Shown piece after piece: positions 24,921 through 33,588 of a DNA stretch of 59,195 nt. How positions within the stretch are numbered: the stretch's first letter is position 1; every line of letters begins with the position of its first letter. The notes under the pieces were generated by a model that was given only the letters and a program-made list of their open reading frames with translations, was not told the DNA's origin and did not search any database. Position numbers and translations under genes: made by a program. Source of the stretch: an uncultured candidate division Zixibacteria bacterium (GTDB lineage: Bacteria; Zixibacteria; MSB-5A5; SM1-73); contig CAIVRH010000044.1 in assembly GCA_903908285.1 (NCBI GenBank), positions 1-59,195 on the forward strand, written 5' to 3'.

Positions 24921-25511
24921 TTATTCATCCACCCTGAAATTAATATTGATTGATTCATTAGGAATTCGTTTCAAACTCAGGATGTCTCTCTCACCTTCCC
25001 CTACCAAAACCGTTTCAAAAAGGCTTTTTATCAGCCCCTTGATGCCCGACTTGATAAAATACTTTTCACCGGGTTTGATATCGAGAGTAATGGATGATGA
25101 AGAGGCAGAAGTTTTAAATATATGTTGCCCTTCAGGTACCTGCAAGATAGCATAAGAACCGTTGGAGAGATTCGCCACGGTTGTCCCGTCGCAATCGATG
25201 TAATGCGGATTAAGCGAACCGGCATGAGCAGAAATACGGTAAACATATACGGTTGCCCTTGCACCTTTGTCAGATTCACCAGTTGGTTTCGGCGTTTCAC
25301 TGATCGGGGTCTCGTCACTTTTTTTACCAGATGCGATTTCTTCCGCGATATTTTCCTTTGTTTTCGCATTGATCACCATCTCAATGATTCCCCACACTAT
25401 CAATATTACCCCGACAGCTATCAACCATCCAGTGCTTTTAGTTCCTCTCAAAACAAATATGCCGGATGAACCAGCAATAATGAATATTATACCAAACCCT
25501 ATTTTTTTCAT
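24921..25511 (-). CDS. membrane protein with DUF2846 domain
   Basis: This is a 196-aa protein. Two transmembrane helices (about 4-21 and 28-47) are followed by a Lys/Glu/Ser-rich linker (50-85) and a beta-rich DUF2846 domain (about 86-165) with ATVYVYR, YAILQVPEGQHIFKTS and LDIKPGEKYFIK. DUF2846 occurs in small bacterial lipoproteins and membrane proteins of unknown role. It starts after AGAGGAAA and lies 51 bases downstream of the T9SS cargo gene, probably in one transcript. Confidence 0.75.
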   Translation of the reverse strand: MKKIGFGIIFIIAGSSGIFVLRGTKSTGWLIAVGVILIVWGIIEMVINAKTKENIAEEIASGKKSDETPISETPKPTGESDKGARATVYVYRISAHAGSLNPHYIDCDGTTVANLSNGSYAILQVPEGQHIFKTSASSSSITLDIKPGEKYFIKSGIKGLIKSLFETVLVGEGERDILSLKRIPNESININFRVDE

Positions 25512-25562
25512 AATTTCCTCTGTCTCCCGCCCTACTACTTTGCAATTGACAAAACCAACGCC

Positions 25563-27023
25563 TTATCTCTCTAAAACGAGCTTTACCGTCCTTTGAACCT
25601 GCCGGTGCTCACCGTTCAATTCACGCGTCTCCATACGACAGAAATATACGCCGCTGGAAAGATTCCCGGCGTGCCACTCGATTTGGTGTGCTCCTGCGTC
25701 GTAAATCCCGTCGGCCAAATGCGCCACTTTCTGCCCCAACAGGTTGTAGACCGTCAGGCTGACGTCTGCGCGCCAGGGCAGGTTGAATTCGATGATGGCC
25801 GAAGGATTGAACGGATTCGGGTAGCTCTCCAAAAGCAGATACGGATTCTCCTGGGGAGCGTCCTCTTCCTCCACCGCAGAAACATAATTCTCAAATGCAA
25901 CCACCGTCGTGATGGTGTTTACGTAAAGCCTGTGGTTTGCCACGATGGGCTGCTCCAGGTAATTGTTGGAGCTTTCGGTAAGCAGAATCTCTCCCGAGCT
26001 GATATCGAAGCCATAAAGAGAGGCGTTACTGTATGACACGACGTATACTACCCGGTTGGCAATGGTGGGTGAGAAAACGCCTTCTCCGGCAAATTCATGA
26101 TCCCACACATAGGCGCCATCGGCTTTCTTTAACGTGAAGATTTGGCCTTTCCCACTTGCATTCTGCCAAACCGTGAAGCATACGTAACTGTCACAAACGG
26201 CTATGGTGTTAGTGTTTAGGCTTGGAAAACTTGCACCTTCCACCCGATAACCCCACTGGATGACTCCTATCGATTTGAAACGCGCCACCAGTGAGTCATG
26301 CGTCACTGTATATAACCATAGCTCATCGACGGCCAGAGAAGTACTGCCGCTCTGAGAATTGTACTGCTCCCACTCTTTTGTGCCGGTATATTTGTTTATC
26401 GCCAAAACTTTCTGGTCACCGCACACATAACACAACCAATCATACACTGCCGGTGTGGCCTGAGCTGAAAAGGGGTAACTCCAGACGGACGAGCCGTCTC
26501 CACTATTCAGACAGTACAAACTATCGCCAGAGATGTACAGCCTGTCGCCGTCTAAGATCGGATTTCGAGAGTAGAGCGACCTCATCGGCCTGAACCATTT
26601 TTCTATTCCGGTGGACCGGTACGCCGCGTAAAGCCCCAATCCGCCCTGCCCGCCGAAGAATGCCAGCGAATCATTCTGGGCCGCCACAAAATCGACCGAT
26701 CCTCCGGATGAATCGACGCTGAAAGTCCACAGCGTGTCGGCGGTCGAATCATCGACCGCGAAGAAAAGGTTGGGAGTGTCCTCTATTCCCACGATAAGGA
26801 GGTGATCATACCAGCTTAAGCTTTGGCAATAGCCGGAAACTGCGCTTGGAACCCAGGCGCTCTGCGCAAGCGGCGGATGGAGCACATCCTCCTGGGATGC
26901 CCAGGAAGAACGTCCCCGGTCGGCATTGACCATGGGCCAAGCCTGCTGACCCCAGCCCGCGTTCGACCAGATAAACAACGACAAGAACAACAAAATCGTT
27001 ACTTGAGTCAATCTGATTCTCAT
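25563..27023 (-). CDS. PQQ-type beta-propeller protein with T9SS sorting domain
   Basis: This is a 486-aa exported protein: signal peptide 1-26, then a propeller of PQQ-like repeats (about 30-390; recurring DTLWTFSVDS, GSSVWSYPFS, GTKEWEQYNS, IGVIQWGYRV, ADGAYVWDHEF blades). The C-terminal T9SS type A sorting domain (about 400-486) has ESYPNPFNPSAIIEFNLP and VYNLLGQKVAHL. The cleaved protein would be attached to or released from the cell surface; no catalytic function is visible. The frame begins at 27035, but GGGAGGT fits the ATG at 27023. A promoter-like TTGACT-N15-TATAAA lies at 27180-27206. Confidence 0.85.
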   Translation of the reverse strand: MRIRLTQVTILLFLSLFIWSNAGWGQQAWPMVNADRGRSSWASQEDVLHPPLAQSAWVPSAVSGYCQSLSWYDHLLIVGIEDTPNLFFAVDDSTADTLWTFSVDSSGGSVDFVAAQNDSLAFFGGQGGLGLYAAYRSTGIEKWFRPMRSLYSRNPILDGDRLYISGDSLYCLNSGDGSSVWSYPFSAQATPAVYDWLCYVCGDQKVLAINKYTGTKEWEQYNSQSGSTSLAVDELWLYTVTHDSLVARFKSIGVIQWGYRVEGASFPSLNTNTIAVCDSYVCFTVWQNASGKGQIFTLKKADGAYVWDHEFAGEGVFSPTIANRVVYVVSYSNASLYGFDISSGEILLTESSNNYLEQPIVANHRLYVNTITTVVAFENYVSAVEEEDAPQENPYLLLESYPNPFNPSAIIEFNLPWRADVSLTVYNLLGQKVAHLADGIYDAGAHQIEWHAGNLSSGVYFCRMETRELNGEHRQVQRTVKLVLER

Positions 27024-27275
27024 AGCACCTCCCATTTGGGATTTTGATTTAACATCTATCCGGGCTTATCGGTTCAGCGCGCATCGCGCATCTTCGGTTT
27101 ATTATCAGTTCTCAGATATTACCACGTGACTTCATGGAACTGGTTTTCGATATAATGATCTTCCTTCTATATATATAATTTTATACAATGCCCTCCGGTA
27201 AGTCAAGAAGTATTGCTCGGTTTTTCGTGAAGGGAAATTCTTAAACGGGGCTAGGTCAGTAGCCCTTAGGCTCCT

Positions 27276-27824
27276 GACAATATATATCTTTCCCCCAAAG
27301 ACAAATTCGATATTTATACTGAGTTTCGAAGGATTTATCCTGAGCTTCGAAGGGCAACTTCAGTAGCGAATCCGTGGTGAAAAGGATGGTGGGAGGATTG
27401 TTGAGAGGTGTGCTTAATGCAAACCGCAGGTAAATTGTTTCCTGCCATCACAAAATGAGAGTTTTTAATTTTGCATTGAAATTTTGCCCTAACGAGCAAC
27501 CGTCCGGTTGCACTTTGCATTTTGCCCAGACGAGCGGACGCTCCCGTCTGGGGGCAAGCGTCTGCTTGCACTTTTCACTTTGAAATCATTAAGTATAAAA
27601 AAAGAACCCTATATGAACGATATACTTGATACCAAAAAAGAAAGCGATTTTCTTACTCGAAACAACTTCCCGGACTTTGCAAGTGATAAATATTTGCCAT
27701 CCGCAAGTCTCGCATGTCCGGGTGATGAAAAAAACGAAAATCCCTCACCCCCAAGCCCCCCATCCCCCCCAACGCCCCCCGAGCTACCTTAGCCGGCAGG
27801 AGCCTCACGGCTTCTGCCCTACGG
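27276..27824. repeat. third copy of family A joined to family B copy 2
   Basis: 27276-27465 resembles 24547-24680 and 27667-27824 resembles 24753-24920, in the same order and orientation. Between them are AT-rich AAAATTTTGCATT-like motifs and a short block of CGAGCGGACG/CGTCCGCTT-type inverted repeats (27497-27565). No gene was recognised between 27024 and 27847. Confidence 0.7.
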
Positions 27825-27847
27825 ACTATGAGGTCTGGAGTCGCTGG

Positions 27848-28216
27848 TCAGCAGTTTGTTGGTTTATTGCTTTTAGAATTATATCCTTTTTCATTATACG
27901 GCTGAAGCTTTTCCAGCCACATATCCAGAAGAATTTTTAATTCTTCGGTGTAATCATAATTCGAATCTTCCTTGGGCTTCAAATAGTCTAAGATATCAAA
28001 AGAAAAACCTTGTTCACCGATATCACTGAAATCTTTCTGCATTTCTTTATTTATATGGAGGCCATTTTTCAGCTGAAATTTATTGCTGTTTATTCTCCCC
28101 TGTAAGTCCTTGGCACTTCCGAGGGATATCTTGCCGTTTTTCAGGTTCTTTATTTGATAAATGCCCATGGGCTGAACGGTCTGTTTATACTTGTTCATCA
28201 TTTCTTTTTTGTTCAT
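27848..28216 (-). CDS. GIY-YIG nuclease-like protein
   Basis: This is a 122-aa protein of the small stand-alone GIY-YIG-like family. GIYQIKN (18-24) and SLGSAKDLQGRIN (31-43) replace the GIY...YIG strand pair, followed by FSFDILDYL and a C-terminal EKLQPYNEKGYN with the Glu expected of the family. These proteins are common next to mobile DNA and sometimes regulatory; nuclease activity is uncertain because the second motif is degenerate. It has a consensus promoter at 28339-28366 inside a dispersed repeat and a repeat block at its 3' side. Confidence 0.75.
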   Translation of the reverse strand: MNKKEMMNKYKQTVQPMGIYQIKNLKNGKISLGSAKDLQGRINSNKFQLKNGLHINKEMQKDFSDIGEQGFSFDILDYLKPKEDSNYDYTEELKILLDMWLEKLQPYNEKGYNSKSNKPTNC

Positions 28217-28281
28217 ATATTTTCCGATAGGATTGACATTAGGTTATTGGGCCGATTGTTTTCTCGTTACCAGAGACACTC

Positions 28282-28410
28282 CTGAATATATTGCTCGTAA
28301 TCCGATTTCTCGCGAAATCGATTCTGTTTATATTACAAATTATAATCGTTTAGGCAATCTTGTCAATTTCTAATTTAAATTATTCATTGGATTATACTGC
28401 ATTGGGGAGA
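28282..28410 (-). promoter_or_regulatory. consensus promoter of the GIY-YIG gene, in a dispersed repeat
   Basis: Minus-strand TTGACA (28366-28361), 16-bp spacer, TATAAT (28344-28339). Downstream of the start site is an inverted repeat CGATTTC-TCGC-GAAATCG (28304-28321). The whole segment matches 23948-24060. Confidence 0.75.
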
Positions 28411-28573
28411 GAAAAGGCAATTCCCTCTCTCCTTAATCCTCTCCCCTAAGGGGAGAGGAAAGGAACCCCTACGATTACAAAAAACTTTATTTTAATATTC
28501 AAATAGCATATATTGGGGATGTTCGAATTTATAAATGACGGTTTCTTTCGTATCAGTAGGAGAAATCAAGACT

Positions 28574-30169
28574 ATGAAGGTTAAAGTATCCATGACCTTA
28601 AGCTCCAAGCTGTTTTTGGCGATATTCGCGGTGATGTTCGTGGGCCTGGCTATTTTCACCTTCTTGAATGTCCGGAGCCAGACAAAAGACCTTTTGGAAC
28701 AGGTGCAGCTCTCCGGGCTCAGCACCACCGATCTGATCAAGAAATCCACGCATTACAGCATGCTCATAAACCGGAAGGAGGACATTCACCAGATATTCAA
28801 TAATTTCGGGAGGATGCCCGGTTTCGACGTCATCCGGATTTATGACAAACAGGGAAACATCATCTTCACCACCCTACCCCAGGAGAAAGGAAAACAGGTT
28901 CCCATCACTTCGGAAGCCTGCCAGGTGTGCCACCGTTATCCCGAACCTTTAAAAGCTTTAGCTACCAAGGAAAGCCACCGGATCATCACCGCTCCGGACG
29001 GACACCGGATTCTGGCATTGATCAATCCCATCGAAAACGAGGAAACCTGCTACGGGACCGGCTGTCATCCGCGCCCCGAGCAAAAACACATACTGGGAGT
29101 TCTGGATGTACAAATGTCGCTTTCCCGGGTGGATGCCGATATATCTCACAGCCGCCGGCAGACCATCTTGGCCTCTTTGGTGGTGATGTTTTCCGTGCTG
29201 TTGGTGAGCGGAATTTTGATCTATAGCTTGATTCAGGTGCCGGTGCGGAAGCTTACCGCCGGAACCCGGGCCATTGCCTCGGGGAATTTGGATTACACCA
29301 TCCCGCTTAAGCGAAAGGATGAGATCGGCGAGCTGTCGGACTCCTTCAACCAGATGACTCGGGAGGTGAAGAAAGCCAATCAGGAGATCACCCAGTGGTC
29401 TGCCACCCTCCAGCAAAAGGTGCAGGAGAAAACAGAGGAGTTAGAGCAGATCCAGGCACACCTAATCCAGATGGAAAAAATGGCCTCGTTGGGGAAGCTC
29501 TCTGCCACGGTAGCGCACGAGCTGAACAACCCTTTGGCGGGAATTTTGACCTATGCCAAGCTTCTACAAAAAAGACTTTCTTCGCCTAATCTGAATCCGG
29601 AACAGCTGGAGTCGACCCAGAAGGATTTGACCATGATAGCCGAGGAGACTACCCGCTGCGGGAACATCGTCAAGAACCTGCTCTTATTCTCCAAGCAACA
29701 GATAGGTGAGATCGCCATCGTGGATTTGCATGAGATTCTGGATCGCTGTATCCAGCTGGTAGATCACCATTTAAAACTCAATAATATCAGGCTGGTCAAA
29801 GAATACCAACCGGGGAAAACCGAAGCCCTGTGCGATAAAGACCAGATGCAGCAAGCCTTTTTAGCCATCATGGTCAATGCAGTGGAAGCCATGCCGGGGG
29901 GCGGAACCCTCACCCTAAAGACCGGCTTGGATCCGGGCAAAAAGAAACTGAACATAGAAATAGAGGATTCCGGAAGCGGCATATCCCCTCTGGATCTTCC
30001 GCATATCTTCGAGCCCTTCTACACCACCAAGAAGGAGGGGAAAGGGGTGGGACTGGGCCTGTCCATCTGCTATGGGATCATAGAAAGGCACCAGGGGAAT
30101 ATCAGCGTGCGTTCGACGGTGGGTAAAGGGACCACTTTTTTAATCGAACTTAAACTCCATTCGTCTTGA
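28574..30169 (+). CDS. membrane sensor histidine kinase with periplasmic haem motifs
   Basis: This is a 531-aa kinase. Transmembrane helices at about 11-32 and 197-220 enclose a periplasmic sensor (33-196) with one canonical haem motif CQVCH (C116, C119, H120) and a second CYGTGCH (C159, C164, H165) with a four-residue spacer. Then come HAMP (221-273), coiled coil, HisKA with phospho-His H315 (AHELNNP) and HATPase (NAVEAMPGGG, DSGSGI, GVGLGLS). It probably senses redox state or a haem ligand and phosphorylates the sigma-54 activator encoded 55 bases downstream. The frame opens at 28535; AGGAGA at 28558 supports the ATG at 28574, and 28592 is possible. Confidence 0.85.
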   Translation: MKVKVSMTLSSKLFLAIFAVMFVGLAIFTFLNVRSQTKDLLEQVQLSGLSTTDLIKKSTHYSMLINRKEDIHQIFNNFGRMPGFDVIRIYDKQGNIIFTTLPQEKGKQVPITSEACQVCHRYPEPLKALATKESHRIITAPDGHRILALINPIENEETCYGTGCHPRPEQKHILGVLDVQMSLSRVDADISHSRRQTILASLVVMFSVLLVSGILIYSLIQVPVRKLTAGTRAIASGNLDYTIPLKRKDEIGELSDSFNQMTREVKKANQEITQWSATLQQKVQEKTEELEQIQAHLIQMEKMASLGKLSATVAHELNNPLAGILTYAKLLQKRLSSPNLNPEQLESTQKDLTMIAEETTRCGNIVKNLLLFSKQQIGEIAIVDLHEILDRCIQLVDHHLKLNNIRLVKEYQPGKTEALCDKDQMQQAFLAIMVNAVEAMPGGGTLTLKTGLDPGKKKLNIEIEDSGSGISPLDLPHIFEPFYTTKKEGKGVGLGLSICYGIIERHQGNISVRSTVGKGTTFLIELKLHSS

Positions 30170-30224
30170 AAAGTGAGAAAAGAAGCATGAAGTTCGAGCA
30201 TGGAGGTAACAGGAGGCAAATAGA

Positions 30225-31577
30225 ATGAATCAAGAGAAAAATGACAAACCGGTCAGCCTGCTGGTGGTGGATGATGAGCTATCGGTACGCGACTCTTTGA
30301 CCAAATGGTTCAAGGAGGACGGCTTTAAGGTCGATTCTGCCGCCGATGCCACCGAGGCCTTGAAGAAACTCAAACCCGGGGTTTTCGATATCATATTTTT
30401 GGATATCAAGCTCCCGGGCATGGACGGCATGGAACTGCAGCGGAGGATCAAGGACGTGGATCCCAATGCCACCATCATCATGATCACCGCCTATGCTTCG
30501 GTGGATACCGCGGTCAAATCCTTGAAGGAGGGGGCGTACGACTATGTCACCAAACCGGTGGATCCGGATTATCTGTCACATCTGGTGGCCAACGTGATAA
30601 AACAAAGGCGCCTAGTGACCGAGAACGTTCAGTTAAAAGAGCGGATACAGGATTTATATGAGATAGACCAGATCATCGGGGAAAGCCCGGCCATGCAGAA
30701 GGTCTTCGACATGATCAAAGCGGTTGCCCCCACCGACACCACGGTGATGATCCGGGGGGAGAGCGGAACCGGCAAGGAGCTGATCGCCCGGGCCATTCAT
30801 TCCAACAGCCCCCGGCGGTTTTTCCCCATCATTACGGTCAACTGCGGAGGTTTGACCGAGGGTTTGACCGAGAGCGAGTTTTTCGGGCACGAAAAAGGAG
30901 CCTTCACCGGAGCCTTGTACCGGAGAAAAGGGAAACTGGAGCTGGCGGACGGCGGAACCGTCTTTCTAGATGAAGTGGGGAACATCGATCCCAAGACCCA
31001 GACCGATCTTCTGCGGGTGATCGAGACCAAACAGTTCACCCGGGTGGGGGGGGACGAGACCATCCATGTGGATTTCCGTCTGATCTGCGCTACCAACCGG
31101 GATCTGGAGCTGGCGGTCAAACAGGGGACCTTCCGGGAGGATTTCTACTACCGGCTGAACGTATTCTCCATCTCCATACCGCCTTTGAGGGAGAGACGAT
31201 CCGATATTCCTCTATTGTGCAATTACTTTCTTAAGAAGCTGGCCTCCAGTATGAACAAACCGGTAACCAGTTTTTCCGCCGAAGCCATGGAGCACCTGAA
31301 AGCCTATGACTGGCCCGGCAATATCCGGGAACTGAGGAATGCCGTGGAAAGAGCGGTGGTGGTGGCAAATGCACCTGTCATTACCGCAGAACAGCTTCCC
31401 ATCCCCCGAACCCCCAAAGCCACCGCCCATGACCAGAGCTTAGATGCGGTGGAACAGGCGCATATCCAGAACATTTTGGAGCAGGTGGGGTGGAACATCA
31501 CCCGGGCTTCGGAAGTTTTGGGCATCGACCGGACCACTCTTTATAATAAAATCGAAAAATATGGTTTGCGAAAATAG
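30225..31577 (+). CDS. NtrC-family sigma-54-dependent response regulator
   Basis: This is a 450-aa activator. The receiver domain is 11-125 (phospho-Asp D60, conserved T88 and K110). The AAA+ domain is ~150-390, with Walker A GESGTGKE (178-185), the sigma-54 contact loop GAFTGA (225-230) and Walker B GGTVFLDE (243-250). A Fis-type helix-turn-helix lies at ~410-448 (NITRASEVLGIDRTTLYNKI). All motifs needed for sigma-54 activation are intact. It follows the haem-motif kinase and precedes the archaemetzincin by two bases. Candidate targets in this window are the sigma-54 promoters at 13340 and 14418. Confidence 0.95.
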   Translation: MNQEKNDKPVSLLVVDDELSVRDSLTKWFKEDGFKVDSAADATEALKKLKPGVFDIIFLDIKLPGMDGMELQRRIKDVDPNATIIMITAYASVDTAVKSLKEGAYDYVTKPVDPDYLSHLVANVIKQRRLVTENVQLKERIQDLYEIDQIIGESPAMQKVFDMIKAVAPTDTTVMIRGESGTGKELIARAIHSNSPRRFFPIITVNCGGLTEGLTESEFFGHEKGAFTGALYRRKGKLELADGGTVFLDEVGNIDPKTQTDLLRVIETKQFTRVGGDETIHVDFRLICATNRDLELAVKQGTFREDFYYRLNVFSISIPPLRERRSDIPLLCNYFLKKLASSMNKPVTSFSAEAMEHLKAYDWPGNIRELRNAVERAVVVANAPVITAEQLPIPRTPKATAHDQSLDAVEQAHIQNILEQVGWNITRASEVLGIDRTTLYNKIEKYGLRK

Positions 31578-31579
31578 AC

Positions 31580-32113
31580 GTGAACATATATCTATTGCCG
31601 CTCCGATTCCCCGATAACCATCTGTTACCGGACCTGGCAAGTTCCATCTCCCATGCCTTCAATCTTACGGTATTGCTTTTGGAAAAGCCACTTTCCTTAA
31701 AAGAGGGATACGACCCGGTTCGTAATCAGTACAACTCCACCTGGATACTGGCACAGATACTGAAGCTTTTTCCCGAAGAAAACTGCAAGATACTGGGGAT
31801 AACCGGACTGGACTTGTATGTACCGGTTTTGACCTTCGTATTCGGCGAGGCGCAGCTGGATGGTAAAGCGGCCGTGGTTTCCAGCTTTCGCTTAAGGGAT
31901 GAATTATACGGGCTCCCCAAAAATGCTGAAAAACTCAAAGATCGTTTGGAAAAGGAAGCCATCCACGAGTTGGGGCACACCTTTGGCTTGATCCACTGCC
32001 ATGATCCCAACTGCGTGATGTTCACCTCCACCTATGCGGAAGAGATCGATTTCAAATTCATAGAACTCTGTCCGGTTTGTTCGGAATTCTTAAAGAAGTC
32101 ATTCCATCTCTAA
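31580..32113 (+). CDS. archaemetzincin-family zinc metalloprotease
   Basis: This is a 177-aa protein with the extended archaemetzincin motif HELGHTFGLIHC-x4-C-x-M (H129, E130, H133, H139, C140, C145, M147) and a C-terminal CPVC (164-167) that binds the structural zinc of this family. It has no signal peptide, so it acts in the cytoplasm; physiological substrates of archaemetzincins are largely unknown. It starts with GTG two bases after the response regulator stop, meaning tight translational coupling to the sigma-54 activator. Confidence 0.9.
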   Translation: MNIYLLPLRFPDNHLLPDLASSISHAFNLTVLLLEKPLSLKEGYDPVRNQYNSTWILAQILKLFPEENCKILGITGLDLYVPVLTFVFGEAQLDGKAAVVSSFRLRDELYGLPKNAEKLKDRLEKEAIHELGHTFGLIHCHDPNCVMFTSTYAEEIDFKFIELCPVCSEFLKKSFHL

Positions 32114-32210
32114 TCCCCTTTCGACTTAAAAGACTAAAGAGAGTTTTTCCCTTTCCTAAAATTCACAAGGTTCTAAAAAAGGGAAAAATGATAAGGGTAG
32201 GTGGTGGCAA

Positions 32211-32927
32211 TTACTTTTTTGCGGGGAGTGCTTGATTCTGCATCGGCGGATATATCAGGGTGGATAGCCCGGGTTGGGCCAGCCGGTAGAGGGTTAAAGC
32301 CGCCTCCGGGCTCATCTTTACTATAATATGCGCCTCTCCAAACGGGCGCTGGATGGCATGGCGAATCTCCAGCATGGTGCTTTTGAGCTTTTCCTTGGGT
32401 TTGCCGATAATCTCCGTCCGCACCTCCAGGATCAAATCCGTGCTCCAGCGCAATTGAAACCGCTCCGGCACATCTCTCTGCATCAGCTCTGGTTTCGCCC
32501 TTACCGCATCGCTGATGATGGTTAATACCGAGTCGGGGGTTTTGTTCAGGGCGGTGAACAGGAACTTGTCGAGTAAGGGACGCACCAAATTTTTCTCCTC
32601 ACCTTCAAAATACCGGGCAAAATCTTCTACATCCTGCGCGCTGGTCTGGACCAGCAAAATGGGCTGATTCCACACCACCACCCCTTTGAGTTTAATCACC
32701 AGCTCATTCCGGTTCAAATTAACCACCAGATACGGCTGATCCGATTTGGCCAACAACAGCTCGGCTTGAATCAACCGGTATTCCAGCTCTGATCGCAGGC
32801 GATCGCCGGTAGCGGTGGGATGAGGGGAGGAGGCGTTTTTAGACGACGTCTTTTTACACACGAAAAATGACATTCCGCACAAGAAAATGCCGAGGAAAAG
32901 GAATATCCATTTGTTTTGGTAAAACAT
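32211..32927 (-). CDS. membrane-anchored protein of the L,D-transpeptidase operon
   Basis: This is a 238-aa protein with an N-terminal membrane helix (6-24; a cysteine in CGMSFFVCKK could be lipidated but the lipobox is poor). A segment YLVVNLNRNELVIKLKGVVVW (about 65-85) resembles the first strands of the YkuD domain in the neighbouring gene, but no HGC(V/A)R catalytic motif follows, so if related it is a degenerate, non-catalytic paralogue. It is the third gene of the operon, 13 bases after the second. Confidence 0.6.
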   Translation of the reverse strand: MFYQNKWIFLFLGIFLCGMSFFVCKKTSSKNASSPHPTATGDRLRSELEYRLIQAELLLAKSDQPYLVVNLNRNELVIKLKGVVVWNQPILLVQTSAQDVEDFARYFEGEEKNLVRPLLDKFLFTALNKTPDSVLTIISDAVRAKPELMQRDVPERFQLRWSTDLILEVRTEIIGKPKEKLKSTMLEIRHAIQRPFGEAHIIVKMSPEAALTLYRLAQPGLSTLIYPPMQNQALPAKK

Positions 32928-32940
32928 CGTTACTTTCGAT

Positions 32941-33588
32941 TTAGAAAATGTAAACCGGGGTTCCGATGGGAACCATATCGTACAGCTTCTTCAAATCCTC
33001 GGAACCTAAGCGCACGCATCCGTGAGTTACGCTGACCCCCAAAAGCCGTTCATAAATAGTGCCGTGGATATAGTAGTTATCCCCGAATCCCATGGCAAAT
33101 GCCCCCAGCATCTCCGGGTCCAGTCTTTCGTTGGGGTCCGAAGGGATCGGTTCGTTATCTTCCAGAAACGCCCAATCCGGCTTGCGCCACCAGGGGTCGG
33201 TTACTTTGCTGGTTACTTTGAATACCCCCCGGGGGGTGGCAAAACTCCACTTCCGGCCGGTGAGGCTGTCGATCAACTCCCCCCCCGAGCCGGTGGAGCA
33301 GGTTCCTTTGAAGAGAATGGAATCTTCGGTGCGGAGATAAAGCGAGTTGGCATGGGTGTCAATGACGATATACGGCTTGGTCGGTTTGATCTTAGCCAGT
33401 AAAGCCCGGGCTTTCTCCAACTCCTTGGAAGCCAGCTTACCGTCCTGGGGCAGGCGGGTCAAAAGCGAGTCGCTGATGACCAAAGCCCGATTCGGAGAGG
33501 ACTTGGGGCGGGTATAGACGAAAACGAATATCACAAATCCGATCAAAAGCACCAGCGGGATTATGATCAACCAATACCACCATCTCAT
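32941..33588 (-). CDS. L,D-transpeptidase (YkuD domain), membrane-anchored
   Basis: This is a 215-aa protein: N-terminal transmembrane helix (about 3-24), a helical linker, and a YkuD catalytic domain (about 78-215) with YIVIDTHANSLYL, YYIHGT and the active-site motif VTHGCVRL. L,D-transpeptidases make 3-3 cross-links in peptidoglycan or attach lipoproteins to it. The start ATG at 33588 overlaps the stop of the upstream gene as ATGA, so the two are translationally coupled; a GTG two codons earlier is less likely. Confidence 0.85.
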   Translation of the reverse strand: MRWWYWLIIIPLVLLIGFVIFVFVYTRPKSSPNRALVISDSLLTRLPQDGKLASKELEKARALLAKIKPTKPYIVIDTHANSLYLRTEDSILFKGTCSTGSGGELIDSLTGRKWSFATPRGVFKVTSKVTDPWWRKPDWAFLEDNEPIPSDPNERLDPEMLGAFAMGFGDNYYIHGTIYERLLGVSVTHGCVRLGSEDLKKLYDMVPIGTPVYIF

